From: Triticum aestivum
Lineage: Eukaryota; Streptophyta; Magnoliopsida; Poales; Poaceae
Assembly (NCBI RefSeq): GCF_018294505.1
Contig: NC_057814.1
Location: 297,769,072 to 297,833,071 of the forward strand
DNA length: 64,000 nt
Direction: 5' to 3'
Numbering within the stretch: the first letter of the stretch is position 1; each line of letters begins with the position of its first letter. Below are positions 33,358 through 45,300 of the stretch, one piece after another. The notes below the pieces were generated by a model. That model ran no database searches. It saw only the letters and a list, made by a program, of their open reading frames with translations, and was not told the DNA's origin. Both the position numbers and the translations under genes were made by a program.

Positions 33358-33369
33358 TTCGGGGACTAC
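33358..33369 (+). other. Polypurine-like tract of gypsy-1
   Basis: The sequence ttcggggactac directly precedes the 3' LTR, the position where plus-strand DNA synthesis is primed. It is only partly purine. Confidence 0.6.
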
Positions 33370-34523
33370 TGTCGCAGTAATGGGCCATGGGTAGCCCAAA
33401 ACGAGTCCTTGAACCTTTGAAGGCATCGGGGCCAGCTGCGCCCCTCAAGACGTAAAGATAGAACGCCGCCTTCTGGTGGCCGGCTGGCCGAACGGCCGGC
33501 TCCCAGAAGACGGCCATGCTCAGGAAGGCGGCCCCAAGACGGGCCGACTCCTGGCAGGCGGCTCCCAGCAGTCGGCCCATGGCGCCCTCAAAATCTGTGC
33601 CCCGATTAAGAAGACAAGACAGGGTGAGGCTATAGTGTAGCCCATCACCCCCGTATCTAGGGCTGGGCGTGGCCACAGTCCTCCGTACAGGCGGAGATCT
33701 CCGCCCAGCGCGACACTGTTGCCACTCACCCCTGACATAACTCCTATCAGGCGGAGCCCTGCTCCCACGACCGCTTGTCGGTACGGCCCAAAGACGGCGG
33801 GCCCTACCAGTCAGTGAGAGCCCAGAAGACGACGGAAGCCTCACCAATTGGACACGGGGGAAGCCGGCTCCCAGCAGGCGGCCCGCTCCTTCCCCGGGCC
33901 CCACGCGCCATTAACCAGATAGGACACGGAGTGGCTACAGTGATCTCCTGCCAGGCGGCGGGACTGTAGCCACGCTCCCCTGACCAAGCAAGCGTCATTA
34001 GCATCACAACTACAGTAATCTTCAGCCGGCAAGACCCGCGAGTGGCGGGGGCGGCCTGTCGGCTCCGTACCAGACCAGTTGGCGGGGCCCACAAGGCGGC
34101 GGGCCCCAGCAGTCAGCGGAGAAGCAGGCGACCAGAGAGACTGACAGACGGGTCCTACACCCGGCCAGATTACAATTGTACCCCTGGGAGGTAGGCCTAT
34201 ATAAACCCCTAGGGCACCCATGCAAAGGGTTCGAACCTGTTAGAGTTAGACACACCTAGTGGGGAGGAGAGCAAGCCTTGCTTTCTTCTACCTCGAGCAT
34301 ACAGCTCGAGGAGCACGATTGTATTCACTAGTGCCTTAGTGATCATGCGGAGACCCCGCAGAGCAGGACTAGGGGTGTTATATCCTAGGAGAGCCCCGAA
34401 CCTGGGTAAAGTGCGACGGCATTCATGTCTACGCCTCATCCCGCTTCCAGGCACCGGCGAAGTTCTACTCGCTCCCACCATGATAAGCCATCCATTGGCA
34501 TATGTCGCACCCAACCCCCAACA
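33370..34523 (+). repeat. 3' LTR of gypsy-1
   Basis: Starts TGTCGCAGTAATGGGCC and ends ...CCCCCAACA. It is colinear with 20592-21766, with numerous substitutions, a 17-base gap and small indels. The TATA box is at about 34197. Confidence 0.95.
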
Positions 34524-35691
34524 TCTTCTCTGGGAGCCACATCAACTTGATGGGAATCCTTGGAGCTGTAGTCGTACTTGATGAAGTAGAACTTGATGTA
34601 GTTTGGGAACCCACTTGGCCAAGGCCTTAGGAGCTTCTTCAAATGAATCAATCTCTTCCTGAAGCTTGTCCTTGCCTTTTAGCTTCTGGTCTTGTGGTGG
34701 AAGATCATCTTGAGCTTGTGTTCCTTTGAAAGAAGTGGGGTCATGCTTATCTTGTTGAGGAACAACTTCGTCTTGGGGTATTGATCTTCTTCCCACTCAA
34801 CTCCATTGGCATTGAACTTTCGTTCAAAACCAACACCTTGATTCTTCTGATGCCTTCCTTGCTTGCGTACAATTTCCTCAAATTGCTTACTTTCAGCAAG
34901 GCTCTTGTAAACACATTTCTCTATAATTCCCTTCAATAAGCTATTTTCTTGCTCAACTGTAACTTGGCTAAGAGAATCATTAGTGGAATCAAGAGAACTA
35001 CTAGAAGCAACAATATTGGATTTAACATGATTATTGTTACTACTAGAAGAAGAATCTTTCTTGCTCTTGTTCCTAGATTTTACTTGTGGCATATAAATAG
35101 ACAAGAGTAAACGCTTGGCAATGTAAGAAGAACTTTTTTTTCGAAGATCATCATTGATTGCTTTTAAGAACCCATGCTCTTGTTCCAAATTTAGCTTCTT
35201 GAAGCGTAGCTTCTCATGAGTCTTTAAAAGCTCTCGATGATCCTCTAGAGTTGTTTCATGAGCTAACTTGAGAGTGTTTAGTTCTTTAGTTAGACGCTTA
35301 ATCTCCTTATCATTGTCATTCGTTCCATCTTGATTAGCATGATTAATAGCAAATTCATCACAGTTTTCATCACTAGTGTTTTCAACAAGTAAATTATTAT
35401 CACCTAGCAAATCATCTTCATCACTATTGAAATCAACATACTCAGGGTGTGATACCTTAGGGCCTTTAGCCCTGAAGCATCTTCCAATTCCTGCATTTGG
35501 TGAGTCAAATATGTCATAGGAATTGCATGACAGAAGTGCAATACCGGCAACACCTTCATCTTGAGTATATTCGGAGTCGGAGTGGTAGCTTCTCTCGAGT
35601 AGTTGTCGGAGTTGGAACCGGATATCCATTCACCAATGTGAGCTTGATGTCTTCGTCTTGTGTAGCTCTTTGATGACTTTTCCTTCCTTTC
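34524..35691 (-). mobile_element. Retroelement gag-like segment copy 2, right part
   Basis: Continues copy 1 similarity from about 10230 to 11394 (for example catcaacttgatgggaatcc, and ttttccttcctttc at the right end). It is interrupted at 35691/35692 by the 5' LTR of gypsy-2. The next copy 1 bases (cgaatccttg) should reappear after the gypsy-2 3' LTR outside the window. Confidence 0.85.
34542..35629 (-). pseudogene. Gag-like coiled-coil protein, copy 2
   Basis: The minus-strand frame runs from 35629 (MDIRFQLRQLLERSYHSDSE) through FNSDEDDLLGDNNLLVENTS and the same coiled-coil and Ser/Asn-rich blocks as copy 1, to a stop at 34679. The tail continues in another frame from 34796 to about 34542. 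The frame change falls after EWEEDQYPK, the same place as in copy 1. The N-terminus would extend beyond 35629 in an intact relative. Gypsy-1 and gypsy-2 insertions bracket the coding region. Confidence 0.65.
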
Positions 35692-36215
35692 TGTTGGGGA
35701 TATTACTACTGGGTATAGACCGGCCAGGATAGGCCGGGTTCCCCCATAATGAGTTATTTATATTTGAAGCCCATGAAGACAAGGAGTATGGCACTTTACG
35801 AAGGTCCAGGGCCCAGAGGCGGGTTATGGCCTGTAGACATAAACCGCCATATCATATGTAACTTGTGTTGTAAGATAAGAAAGGTAGAAACCGAGCCGGA
35901 CACGTTTATGAGCCGGCCTCAGGATTCTGTAAACCGCCGGGCGTCAACCTGTGTATATAAAGGGACGACCCGGCGGCGGTTTAAGGACAACAAACAAAAA
36001 CTCGAGAGCCAGGCATAGCGGATTCGCTCCCTGGTCATCGAAACCCTAGCAATTCCACAACAACTGGATTAGGCCTTTACCTTCATCGCAAGGGGCCGAA
36101 CCAGTATAAACTTCTTGCGTCCTTTGTCCGCTTTAACCCCTTTAAGCTAACCCGTCGCGATGGCTCCACGACTAAGTCCTTTCACTAGGACATCTTCTGT
36201 GACAAAACCACGACA
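35692..36215 (+). repeat. 5' LTR of gypsy-2
   Basis: Starts TGTTGGGGATATTACTACTG and ends ...AAACCACGACA. The end is placed by the PBS that follows. A TATA box (TGTATATAAAGGG) is at about 35952. Without the second LTR the exact ends are inferred from the TG...CA rule and the break in copy 2. Confidence 0.8.
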
Positions 36216-36217
36216 GT

Positions 36218-36235
36218 TGGCGCCCACCGTGGGGC
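36218..36235 (+). other. Primer binding site of gypsy-2
   Basis: TGGCGCCCACCGTGGGGC, identical to the gypsy-1 site, two bases after the LTR. Confidence 0.85.
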
Positions 36236-38233
36236 TATCGCATGATGGTTTCGAGTTCTTAGAGGCCAGCTTCGAAGGGCTCAAGGGATATGTTGTGGGC
36301 CGGATGACCAAGAGTCGTCGCGGCAAGCTCTACATCGACGATGCAGGCTGGGGCCCCGAGGCCGGCTCAATTGAGTACGGGTACCAGGTCCCCTTCGGCG
36401 GCATTCACGTGTTCATTGGCAAGATTGGCGAACCGGGCCCTGAGCCGGACATCTGCACCGACATCGTCGAAATGGCTCAGCGTGCGAGACCCGCCCGGGT
36501 TCAGCCTGCCAGCATGCCTTCGTGGGAGTCATCCACGGAGCGGAATATAAGGTTAGATCGGCATCTGGTGGTGAGACCGTCGTTTACTCTGATGACGAGT
36601 CATCGACCGGAGAGACCGAATCATTGTACCAGTTACAAGATGGCCGGATTGGGGGTTGTTCCGATGGCGACAGTATTTCAGACCGCTTCGATCCGCCAAG
36701 CCGGGTTGCGATCTTCATGGCCGGTACACAGCCAGCGCACCGCTCTTCGACCGCAGCGACGATGGTTTCTGGATCAGTAGCGGCGATAGCAGCCGGGGTA
36801 GGAGGGCATGTGCGATGGCCGGCTCAGGTTTATCTGACTTATTTGACGCGTTGGCAGTACTGCTGGCGGAAGTTAACCCGGCGAACCAGGATGAGCATAA
36901 CACGGAGATCGCGAAGGTGAAGGATCAGATAACTTAGGCCAAGGCGGACCTGGCAGCCGAGGATACCAGGATGGCTGCAGAACGGGCCGAGTTGGAGGCA
37001 CAGGCTTACCGGCTTATGTTGGATCACAGCGCGTCAAACGATGTCATGAGGAGAAGGTACCAGTCTCACCTAACTCCGGTTTATGAGGCCAGGAATCTCT
37101 TTGACACCCCAGGAGCAGGAACCAGTAATCCACTAGTGGTAAACCGGGTGGAGGCACCTGGAACGGGGGCATCGGTTCAGCCACATCCAATAGATCCGCC
37201 TCGTCAGAACAACGTCCTGTCACAGCACGTCCCAACACCACCGGGTCATTACTCTAACCCGTTGGATAACATTGTTGCTGCCGCTTCGCGATTGGCAGCT
37301 CTCCCGATCGAAGGCGATTCCCAAGTAGTAGTCGAGACACGACGGGCTAGAGAGCTCCTTCAGGCAGCCTTGACTCAGCAGCAGGCTTATTCATACAGCC
37401 GCGAAAGTATTCATTCTACTCCCCGCCCGAGCCGGAGTTACAGCAGGCATATGGATGAACCGGCCGTATCCAGCAGTGCACGGAATCGTAATCCGCCTCG
37501 TGGCCATAACCCGGCAGGTGGCGGTGGTGATGCTCAGGATGTGGTGGATCATGCTAGGGCACGTCAAGAGGCCGAGTTAGCGGCACAGCATGAAGCCCGC
37601 CAACTTACTCCGGTTCGTCCAACAACTTAAGTGGAACCAGAGGTTACCTCCAGTTCTTTGGGGGTGCCGTGTCTCGTCCCAGCGCTGCACAATATACGGC
37701 TGCCCAAGGGGCCCACGTAAAGTGCCGAATTACAGTACCGATTTATCCCCCGAGTCATGGGTTGAAAGCTATGAGATGGCAATGGAGATGCTGGATGTGG
37801 ATGATGCGGCGTGTGCTAAATACTTCACCATGATGTTGGAGGGAACAACTCGCACATGGTTGAAAAACCTGCCAACTAACTCCATTGTGTCATGGGCCGA
37901 GTTAACGGCCCGGTTTATCCAGAATTTCAAGGATACGTGCAAGCAGCCCATGTCAATTGTGGACTTAGCTGCCTGTGTCCAGGAGGAAGGAGAGTCAACA
38001 ACCCATTGGGTGCGTCGGGTTTCAGAAATATTGCATTCATCTGACCGCATCAACGCTGATACAGCAGTTTTAATGTTGGAAGGCAACTGCCGGTTTGCAC
38101 CTCTGAAGTTGAAGTTGGGACGGCTCAAACATCACTGCAATGACATGGGGACACTTATGGCAGCTCTGGTAAAGTATGCCGAGTCTGATAGTACCAAGGA
38201 CCCCGAGTCTGACGATGACAAGACATGGAAGGC
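36236..38233 (+). pseudogene. gag of gypsy-2, N-terminal and core part, disrupted
   Basis: Frame 1 begins with FEFLEASFEGLKGYVVGRMT and GYQVPFGGIHVFIGKIG, then passes to other frames near 36500-36650. A charged helical stretch in frame 2 (AEDTRMAAERAELEAQAYRL) follows a TAG at 36935. The gag core in frame 0 (SWVESYEMAMEMLDVDDAAC, LEGTTRTWLKNLPTNSIVSW) starts after a frame change near 37705. The sequence reaches KTWK and is cut at 38233 by the chromovirus. The core corresponds to the retrotransposon gag domain that assembles the particle. Confidence 0.75.
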
Positions 38234-41200
38234 TGTCGGGACCCCGATTCTAAGTCACACCAATCTAGCATGTAACACCTCATATCACTTTGCGGCCTCA
38301 CGCACGGTATTCCCACGGGTGTCGCCTTACCATGGCCCGGGACCGTTTGCGCCTTTTGGCTCACGTATATGACAATGTCGCTAGCATCCATATGACAGAG
38401 AACCCGGGCCGACATGGCTAGTCGTGAACCCAAAGCGGCACTAACGTATGGGGACAGGCATACATGAATCAACATCGAACGCGTCGGTCAGCAGCGTGTG
38501 AATCCGGGCTGTAGCACTGGGCTAACAGGACTCCGGGAATCCGGGCTGTAGCAGGCTAGGCAGGACTCCGGATGTCACCGCGTGACATTTCCCCGAAGGG
38601 ACAGACACAGGAACGATGTGAAACACATGCCGGCCAGTCAAGTGTCCAGAGCAGTAGTGCTGGGCTAGCAGGACTCCGGTGAACCGGGCTGTAGCGGACT
38701 ACTATGGCTCAAGGAGGCACTAGACTACATTTCTCCATAAGAGAGGCTGCCAAGGATAAACAACTAGATTGTCGGATCCCACACATAGCAATACACGTTA
38801 CACGTACGCATAACATGCAAGTATGTGCTGTACAACATGGCATCACAACATAACGCGAACTCATATAGATAAAAGGCCCAGAAGAGCCACATAGCATTAA
38901 GTACAAACAGGGGTCACATGACCCATCATTCAGAGCATACAAGCAACGGAAGCATTACATGTCTGAGTACAGACAACTACAAAAGAAAAAGGCTGAGAAG
39001 CCTGACTATCTACAAGACCCTCCCAAGGGTTCAAGATCGTAGCTGAGGTACAAGCTACTCGTCGAAGTCCAAGCGGAACTACTAGTAAGACTGAAGTCTC
39101 CGCTGCAAAAACATAAATAAAGCAACATGAGTACAAAGGTACTCAGCAAGACTTACATCAGATCCTATCATACATGCATTTGTATCAAGAAGGTAGTGTG
39201 GGGTTTAGTTGCAGCAAGCCAGCTTTGACTCAGTGGCTATCCTGTTCTACGACTACGAGAAACTTCTTTGAGGTAAGAAGGCGCACACGAGTCCACTAAT
39301 CACCACCTCAATACACCACTATGGATTCATTCCCGTCTCACTACGAGAAGCCATCCATAGCACTCACACTTATCTTGAGCATTTTAGAGTATCCACTTCA
39401 AGTTGTCTATGTACCACGTAAGCATCCAAGAAGTCCATAACCGAGGACACGGCTATTCGAATAGATCATGATAACCCTGCAGGGGTGTACTGCGTCACAC
39501 ACGCTCTCGCCACTTACCGCCATGTACACGTCATGTACCTCGGCAACCTTCAAGCGGAAGCCTGGCGAGGGTGTCGGCCACGACCTGACTAACCACACAA
39601 GACTCTAGTCCAGGTTTATCGCCTATTCGGGTTCCATCCGCAAGGAGATCCGGCCGGGGTGTCGCTCACGGCCCCAAACGATGTGTGCAGGGTTCCCGAG
39701 CCCACCATCCGGGTGCCACTCGGTACACCGGGCCACGTGTGCCTAGTCTGTCCCAAGCCCACCCTGCCGGGTGCCACTCGGTAGAAAAATAGCACTACCT
39801 ACAAACACCAGAAACTAGTTGCAACTCCTGGACAGAGACCAAGTTGGTTAATAAGTCGAGAGGGGCACTTAAGCATTCCAATGTGTGGTAGTAGCTAGTC
39901 ATTGGACAACATACACAGAACTCAGTGCTTAAGGACGGTTCCAGTGAGACAACCCACCATGTACTCCTACATGGCCTCTCACCGCTACCTTTACCAAATC
40001 GTGTTCACGCACTTGACTCTCAGCACCAGAACATATCGTAACACTCCAATTCATTCCCAATGAACCAGACCTGACACAACTCTAAGCAATAGCAGGCAAG
40101 GCATGGTAGGATCACAACATGGCTCAATCAACTCCTACACATGCTAGTGGGTTTCAACTATTTACTGTGGCAATGACAGGTCATGCAGAGGAATGGGTTC
40201 AACTACCGCAGCATAAAGTAGCAGTTGAATCGTTGTTGTCCTAATGCAGTAAAAGAGAGCAGGAGCGAGAGAGTAGGTTTGTATCGGAATGAACAAAGGG
40301 GGTTTGCTTGCCTGGTAGATCAACAGGGTGGCACTGCTCCTCAGACAGGTACTCTGGAACACTCTCCGGAGCAGGACCTATCGAGAGGGAACGGTGTCGA
40401 CAGTCAAAACACAATCATATGCAACAATATGATGCATGAATATGGCATGAATATGTGATGTATTTTGAGCCAATGCATTTAGCATTCAACTTGGAAGAGA
40501 TCCATTTGAACCAAAGGTTCAAATGCAACTCTAATTTAAGTCCTTATATATGCCATTTATATGTTTTCACTTATACAGTAGGTATAAGTTGGTTTGTCAT
40601 GCATGAAACTAGTACAGATGGATAGATTGCATTTTTCTGATAATTTTTCATATATAAATTATTTAAATCTGAGCTACGGTTGAATTTCTATGAATTTTAG
40701 AAGTTTTGTACATTTTCTGGAATTTCCTGGTTTAATTTTAAATCCAGAAAAGGGGTATATTGCGTCAGCACTGCGTCATCATGACGTCAGCGGGTCAACG
40801 GTGCTGACCAAGTCAAACCTGACGTGTGGGGTCCACACGTCAGTGACACAGGGTTAAACAGAGGGTTGGTTTATCCTAATTACAGTGTTAGTGGCGCTGG
40901 GGCCCACTGGTCAGTGTCAGGGGTTAGGTTAGGTGGTGATTAGCACTAAGCTAATCACCTGACAGGCCGGACCCACGTGGCAGGCTCAGGCGACAGGGCT
41001 CGTCGCCGGCGACCACTGGCCACGGCGGAGTCCCCACTAGAAGCCACGGGAGCGGCGCCTGGGGGCACCAGGAGGTTGCCCGCGCTCCCGCGCATCCAGG
41101 GGAGCCCGTGAGAGGCTGCGGGGGCGGCGGATCTCGCCGGAGCGGAGCTCACGGCGGCGGCCGGAGCTCGGGCTCGAGCGGCTGCGGGGCTACGGAGCAC

Positions 41201-42334
41201 GAGGAAGCGAGCGGGGAGGCACTACAGCCTCCTGGCGTCACCATGAACACGGTGACGCGTGTGGTTGCGGGCTGCAGTGGCTTGAGCGACGGCGGCGACA
41301 TGGACGGCGGCGAGGAGCTACGGCCGTGGAGGAAACGGCGGCTACGACGCGGGAACGACGGGGAGAAGAGGGGGAAACGGGGAGGTGCTCACGGCGATCA
41401 CGCGGAGCAGCACAGCGGGCTCAGGGGAGACCTGGTGACGGCGAATCGACGGCGGCAGACGGCGGAGCCCGAGGAGGAAGACGATGGCGATGGCGGCGCT
41501 CCAGGGCCTCCCGAGGCGTGTGGCTCGACGGAGAGGTAGCCCGCGACGTGGCGGAGCTTCTGGGCGTGCCGGGGAGGCGAGGGGGTGGCGGTGGCTACGG
41601 CAACGGTGGCCGGTGGCGACGGCAGCGCTCGGCCGTGAGAGAGAGAGCGAGGGGGAAGAGAGAATGGGCACGGGAGAGAGCGAGAGAGGTGCGGGGCGGC
41701 GCGTGGCGTCGTTCGGGCGATCCAGGCGACGAGGGGAGAAGCAGGAGGTGGCGCGCATGCGCGCGGGCGGCGAGCGCGTGCCCCTGTCCTCCTGGCGCGA
41801 GGAAGGGGACGACTGGCACTGGCCAGTCAGCTGGGCCGGCCTGCTGGGCCAGGCCAGGCCGCACAGTGCCAGGCCGCAGGTAAGCTCCCTTTTCCTATTT
41901 CTTTTTCTTTCCTAATTTTCTGACATTTGTTTGGTTTAATAAAAATACTAAACCATTTTATTTACTTATGCCAATTTTTATAGGGGCTAGTGGTATTATT
42001 TCAGAACTCCTCAACAAATGGCATAATTTTTGGACAATATTTATATATATAACAATATATATCCAAAGCAAATAATTACTGCATTAATTCCAAATGCCCA
42101 ACATAAATATTTATGATCTCCTAAAAATATTGGTTTGGTTTTTATCTCTGTCCAATATTTTCAGAGAGCAACATGAACATTTTCTTGGACCCTTTTGGAG
42201 CAATTTTTATCTGGGTCATTTCCAGAAATGATTCTGAGGGTTTCACAGATCCCCATTTCAAATTTAAATGAAATTTAGACATGATGCACACATGACTAGC
42301 TAGTCTAGGTCATACCAGAACTAGGGACGTGACA
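38234..42334 (-). repeat. 3' LTR of the chromovirus (minus orientation)
   Basis: In element orientation it begins TGTCACGTCCCTAG and ends CCCGACA at 38234. It includes a GC-rich island at about 40960-41880 with Gly/Arg-rich open frames that are not genes, and an AT-rich block at 41900-42300. The last four codons and the stop of the polyprotein lie inside this LTR. Confidence 0.95.
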
Positions 42335-45300
42335 ACTCGCCCCCACTTGAAAGAATCTCGTCCCGAGATTCAGGGGTCGATGGAAAGAAGGTGGGGTACT
42401 CCAGTCGAAGACGATCTTCTCGCTCCCAAGTAGCTTCTCTCTCAGAATGATGAGACCACTGAACCTTGAGAAACTTGATGTTCTGACGTCGGGTGACACG
42501 CTCTGCTTGATCAAGAATGCGAATAGGGTACTCTCGATATGTGAGGTTATCTTGGAGATCAAGCGTTTCATGGTCCACTCCGCGGATGGGATCCGAGAAG
42601 CAACGCCTGAGTTGAGAGACGTGGAAGACATCATGGACTCGATAAAGATGTGGGGGTAGTTCTAACTGGTAGGCAACCTCTCCTCGTTTAGCGAGAATGC
42701 GAAAAGGACCAATGTAACGAGGAGCCAACTTGCCCTTGATACCGAAACGATGGGTACCCTTTAGAGGAGTAACCCGAAGGTAAGCCTTGTCGCCAACTTC
42801 ATAAGCCACTTCCTTATGACGACGGTCATACTGGCTCTTTTGACGAGACTGGGCTGTTTTCAAATTCTCACGAATGATGCGAACTTGCTCTTCTGCTTCC
42901 TGGATCATGTCCGGTCCAAAGAATTGTCTTTCACCGGTTTCTGACCAGTTCAAAGGTGTTCGACATCTTCGTCCATACAGAATCTCGAAAGGAGCTTTCT
43001 TAAGACTGGATTGATAGCTATTGTTATAAGCAAACTCGGCGAAAGGTAGGCATTTCTCCCAATCCATACCGAATGAGATAACGCAAGCTCTAAGCATGTC
43101 TTCGAGAATTTGGTTGACCCTTTCCACCTGACCACTTGATTGAGGGTGGAAAGCGGTACTGAAGGAAAGATGGGTGCCCATGGCAGTTTGGAAACTCTCC
43201 CAGAAATGAGAAGTGAAGAGGCTACCACGGTCTGAATTGATCTCTAGTGGAACACCATGAAGTGACACTATTCGAGAAATATATAAGTCAGCAAGCTGAC
43301 TAGCAGTGATACCCTCTCGAATAGGTAGGAAGTGAGCCACTTTGGAAAGACGATCAATGACTACGAAGATAGCGTTATTCCCTTTCTTGGTCCTGGGAAA
43401 ACCGGTGATGAAATCCATACCAACTTTATCCCATTTCCACTCAGGAATGGCTAAAGGTTGAAGGGTGCCAGCAGGTCTTTGATGTTCTGCCTTAACACGA
43501 CGACAAACGTCACAGTTAGCTATGAACTCAGCAATTTCTCTCTTCATCCTAGCCCACCAGAACCTCTGGCGTAGGTCCTGATACATCTTAGTACTACCGG
43601 GATGAATCGTGAGAGGGGATTCATGCGCCTCCTTAAGGATCAATTGTCGCAGATGTTGATTCTTGGGAACCACCAAACGATTCTCAAAGAAAACAGCACC
43701 TCGATCATCCATAGAGAAACATCCACCAACTCCCTTCTTAATGTTTCTCCTGATGCGGGTAACACCCCTATCAAACTTCTGGTCAGAAATGATCTGATCC
43801 TCAAGGGTAGGTTTCGCCACCAAGGTAGAAAGGAATCCTTGAGGAGCAATGTGAAGGTTAAGCTTACAGAATTCCTCATGGAGAAGTGGTTGGCCCTGCT
43901 GCAACATAAGGTTGTTGCAATAGGACTTACGACTTAGCGCATCAGCCATGACATTGCCCTTGCCTGGGGTGTAGGTAATCCCTAAGTCGTAATCTGAGAT
44001 CAACTCCAACCAACGTCTTTGCCTAAGGTTCAAATCTGGTTGGGTGAAAATATACTTGAGACTCTGGTGATCGGTGTAAATCTCGCAACGTTTACCAAGA
44101 AGGTAATGTCGCCATGTCTTAAGAGCATAGACTACGGCTGCGAGCTCTAGATCATGTGTAGGATAGTTCTCCTCATGTGGATGCAACTGTCGAGATGCAT
44201 AGGCAATCACATGACGATCCTGCATAAGAATGCAGCCTAGTCCCTGTCGTGAGGCGTCGCAGTAGATAACAAAGTCTTTAGTGAAATCCGGTGGCACAAG
44301 TATGGGAGCAGAAGTCAGGCGTCTTTTCAGTTCCTGAAAACTGTATTCACACTGTGGGGACCACTCAAACTTTTTATCTTTCTTGAGAAGTTCCGTGAGG
44401 GGTTTGGCTACTTTGGAGAAGTTTTCAACGAAGCGGCGACAATAACTGGCTAGACCAAGGAAACTCCTAACTTGTTTAACTGTTTCAGGTGGAGTCCAAT
44501 CAAGAACGGCCTGAACTCTCTCAGGATTGACAGCAATGCCCTTACCAGAGATCACGTGGCCTAGGTAGGTCACTTCTGGCAACCAAAATTCGCACTTGGA
44601 GAACTTGGCATAAAGGCGGTGCTCTCTGAGTTTTTCTAACACAAGTCTAAGATGTTCGGCATGCTCTTCCTCGTTCTTCGAGTAGATAAGGATATCATCG
44701 AGGTAAACCACGACGAACTTGTCTAAGTACTCCATGAAGATCGAGTTCATCAAGCGGGAGAAGGTAGCTGGAGCATTGGTTAGACCAAAGGACATGACGG
44801 TGTACTCGTACTGGCCATAACGAGTGACAAAAGCCGTCTTAGGAATGTCCCCGTTTCTAATCTTGATTTGGTGGTAGCCTAACCTCAAATCCATCTTGGA
44901 AAAGACTGAGGATCCAGCGAGTTGATCATACAGGTCGTTGATCCTGGGGAGCGGATACTTGTTCTTTATCGTGACCAAATTAACGGGACGATAATCTACA
45001 ACCATCCGGTCCGTACCATCCTTCTTCTTGACGAAGAGGACGGGGCAAGCCCAAGGAGAAGAACTAGGACGGATGAAACCCTTTTGCAAGGACTCATCAA
45101 GTTGTTTCTTAAGCTCAGCTAGTTCTAAAGGTGCCATCTTGTAAGGTCTCCTAGAGATTGGGGCGGTTCCTGGGATAAGATCTATGACAAACTCTACATC
45201 CCTGTCAGGTGGAATACCTGGCAGTTCTTCTGGAAAGACATCCGGAAAGTCACGGACTACCGGGATATCTTCAAGGTCTGGAAGAGGACTGGCATTAAGA

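Larger units (their letters stand above)
20592..34523 (+). mobile_element. gypsy-1: full-length degraded Ty3/Gypsy element (Tat-like)
   Basis: Two LTRs (1175 and 1154 bp, TG...CA) bound a 13.9 kb element flanked by a perfect 5-bp duplication, TCTTC (20587-20591 and 34524-34528). It has a PBS two bases after the 5' LTR and a purine-rich tract before the 3' LTR. The plus strand encodes a decayed gag-protease-RT-RNase H-integrase. The minus strand carries a spliced extra gene. An extra antisense gene between integrase and the 3' LTR is a trait of the plant Tat/Retand group. The LTRs differ by several percent by eye, including a 17-base gap near 20790, so the insertion is fairly old. It sits inside copy 2 of the gag-like retroelement. 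Confidence 0.95.

Noticed and set aside
38709..39136. Small open frames repeated at 47760-48199
   Set aside because: Present twice only because they lie in the two LTRs; one is altered by a 1-base gap, showing no coding constraint.
41108..41915. Overlapping 140-185 codon Gly/Arg-rich open frames (and their twins at 50059-50971)
   Set aside because: They lie in the GC-rich island of the chromovirus LTRs, occur in several frames at once and are changed by indels between the two LTRs.
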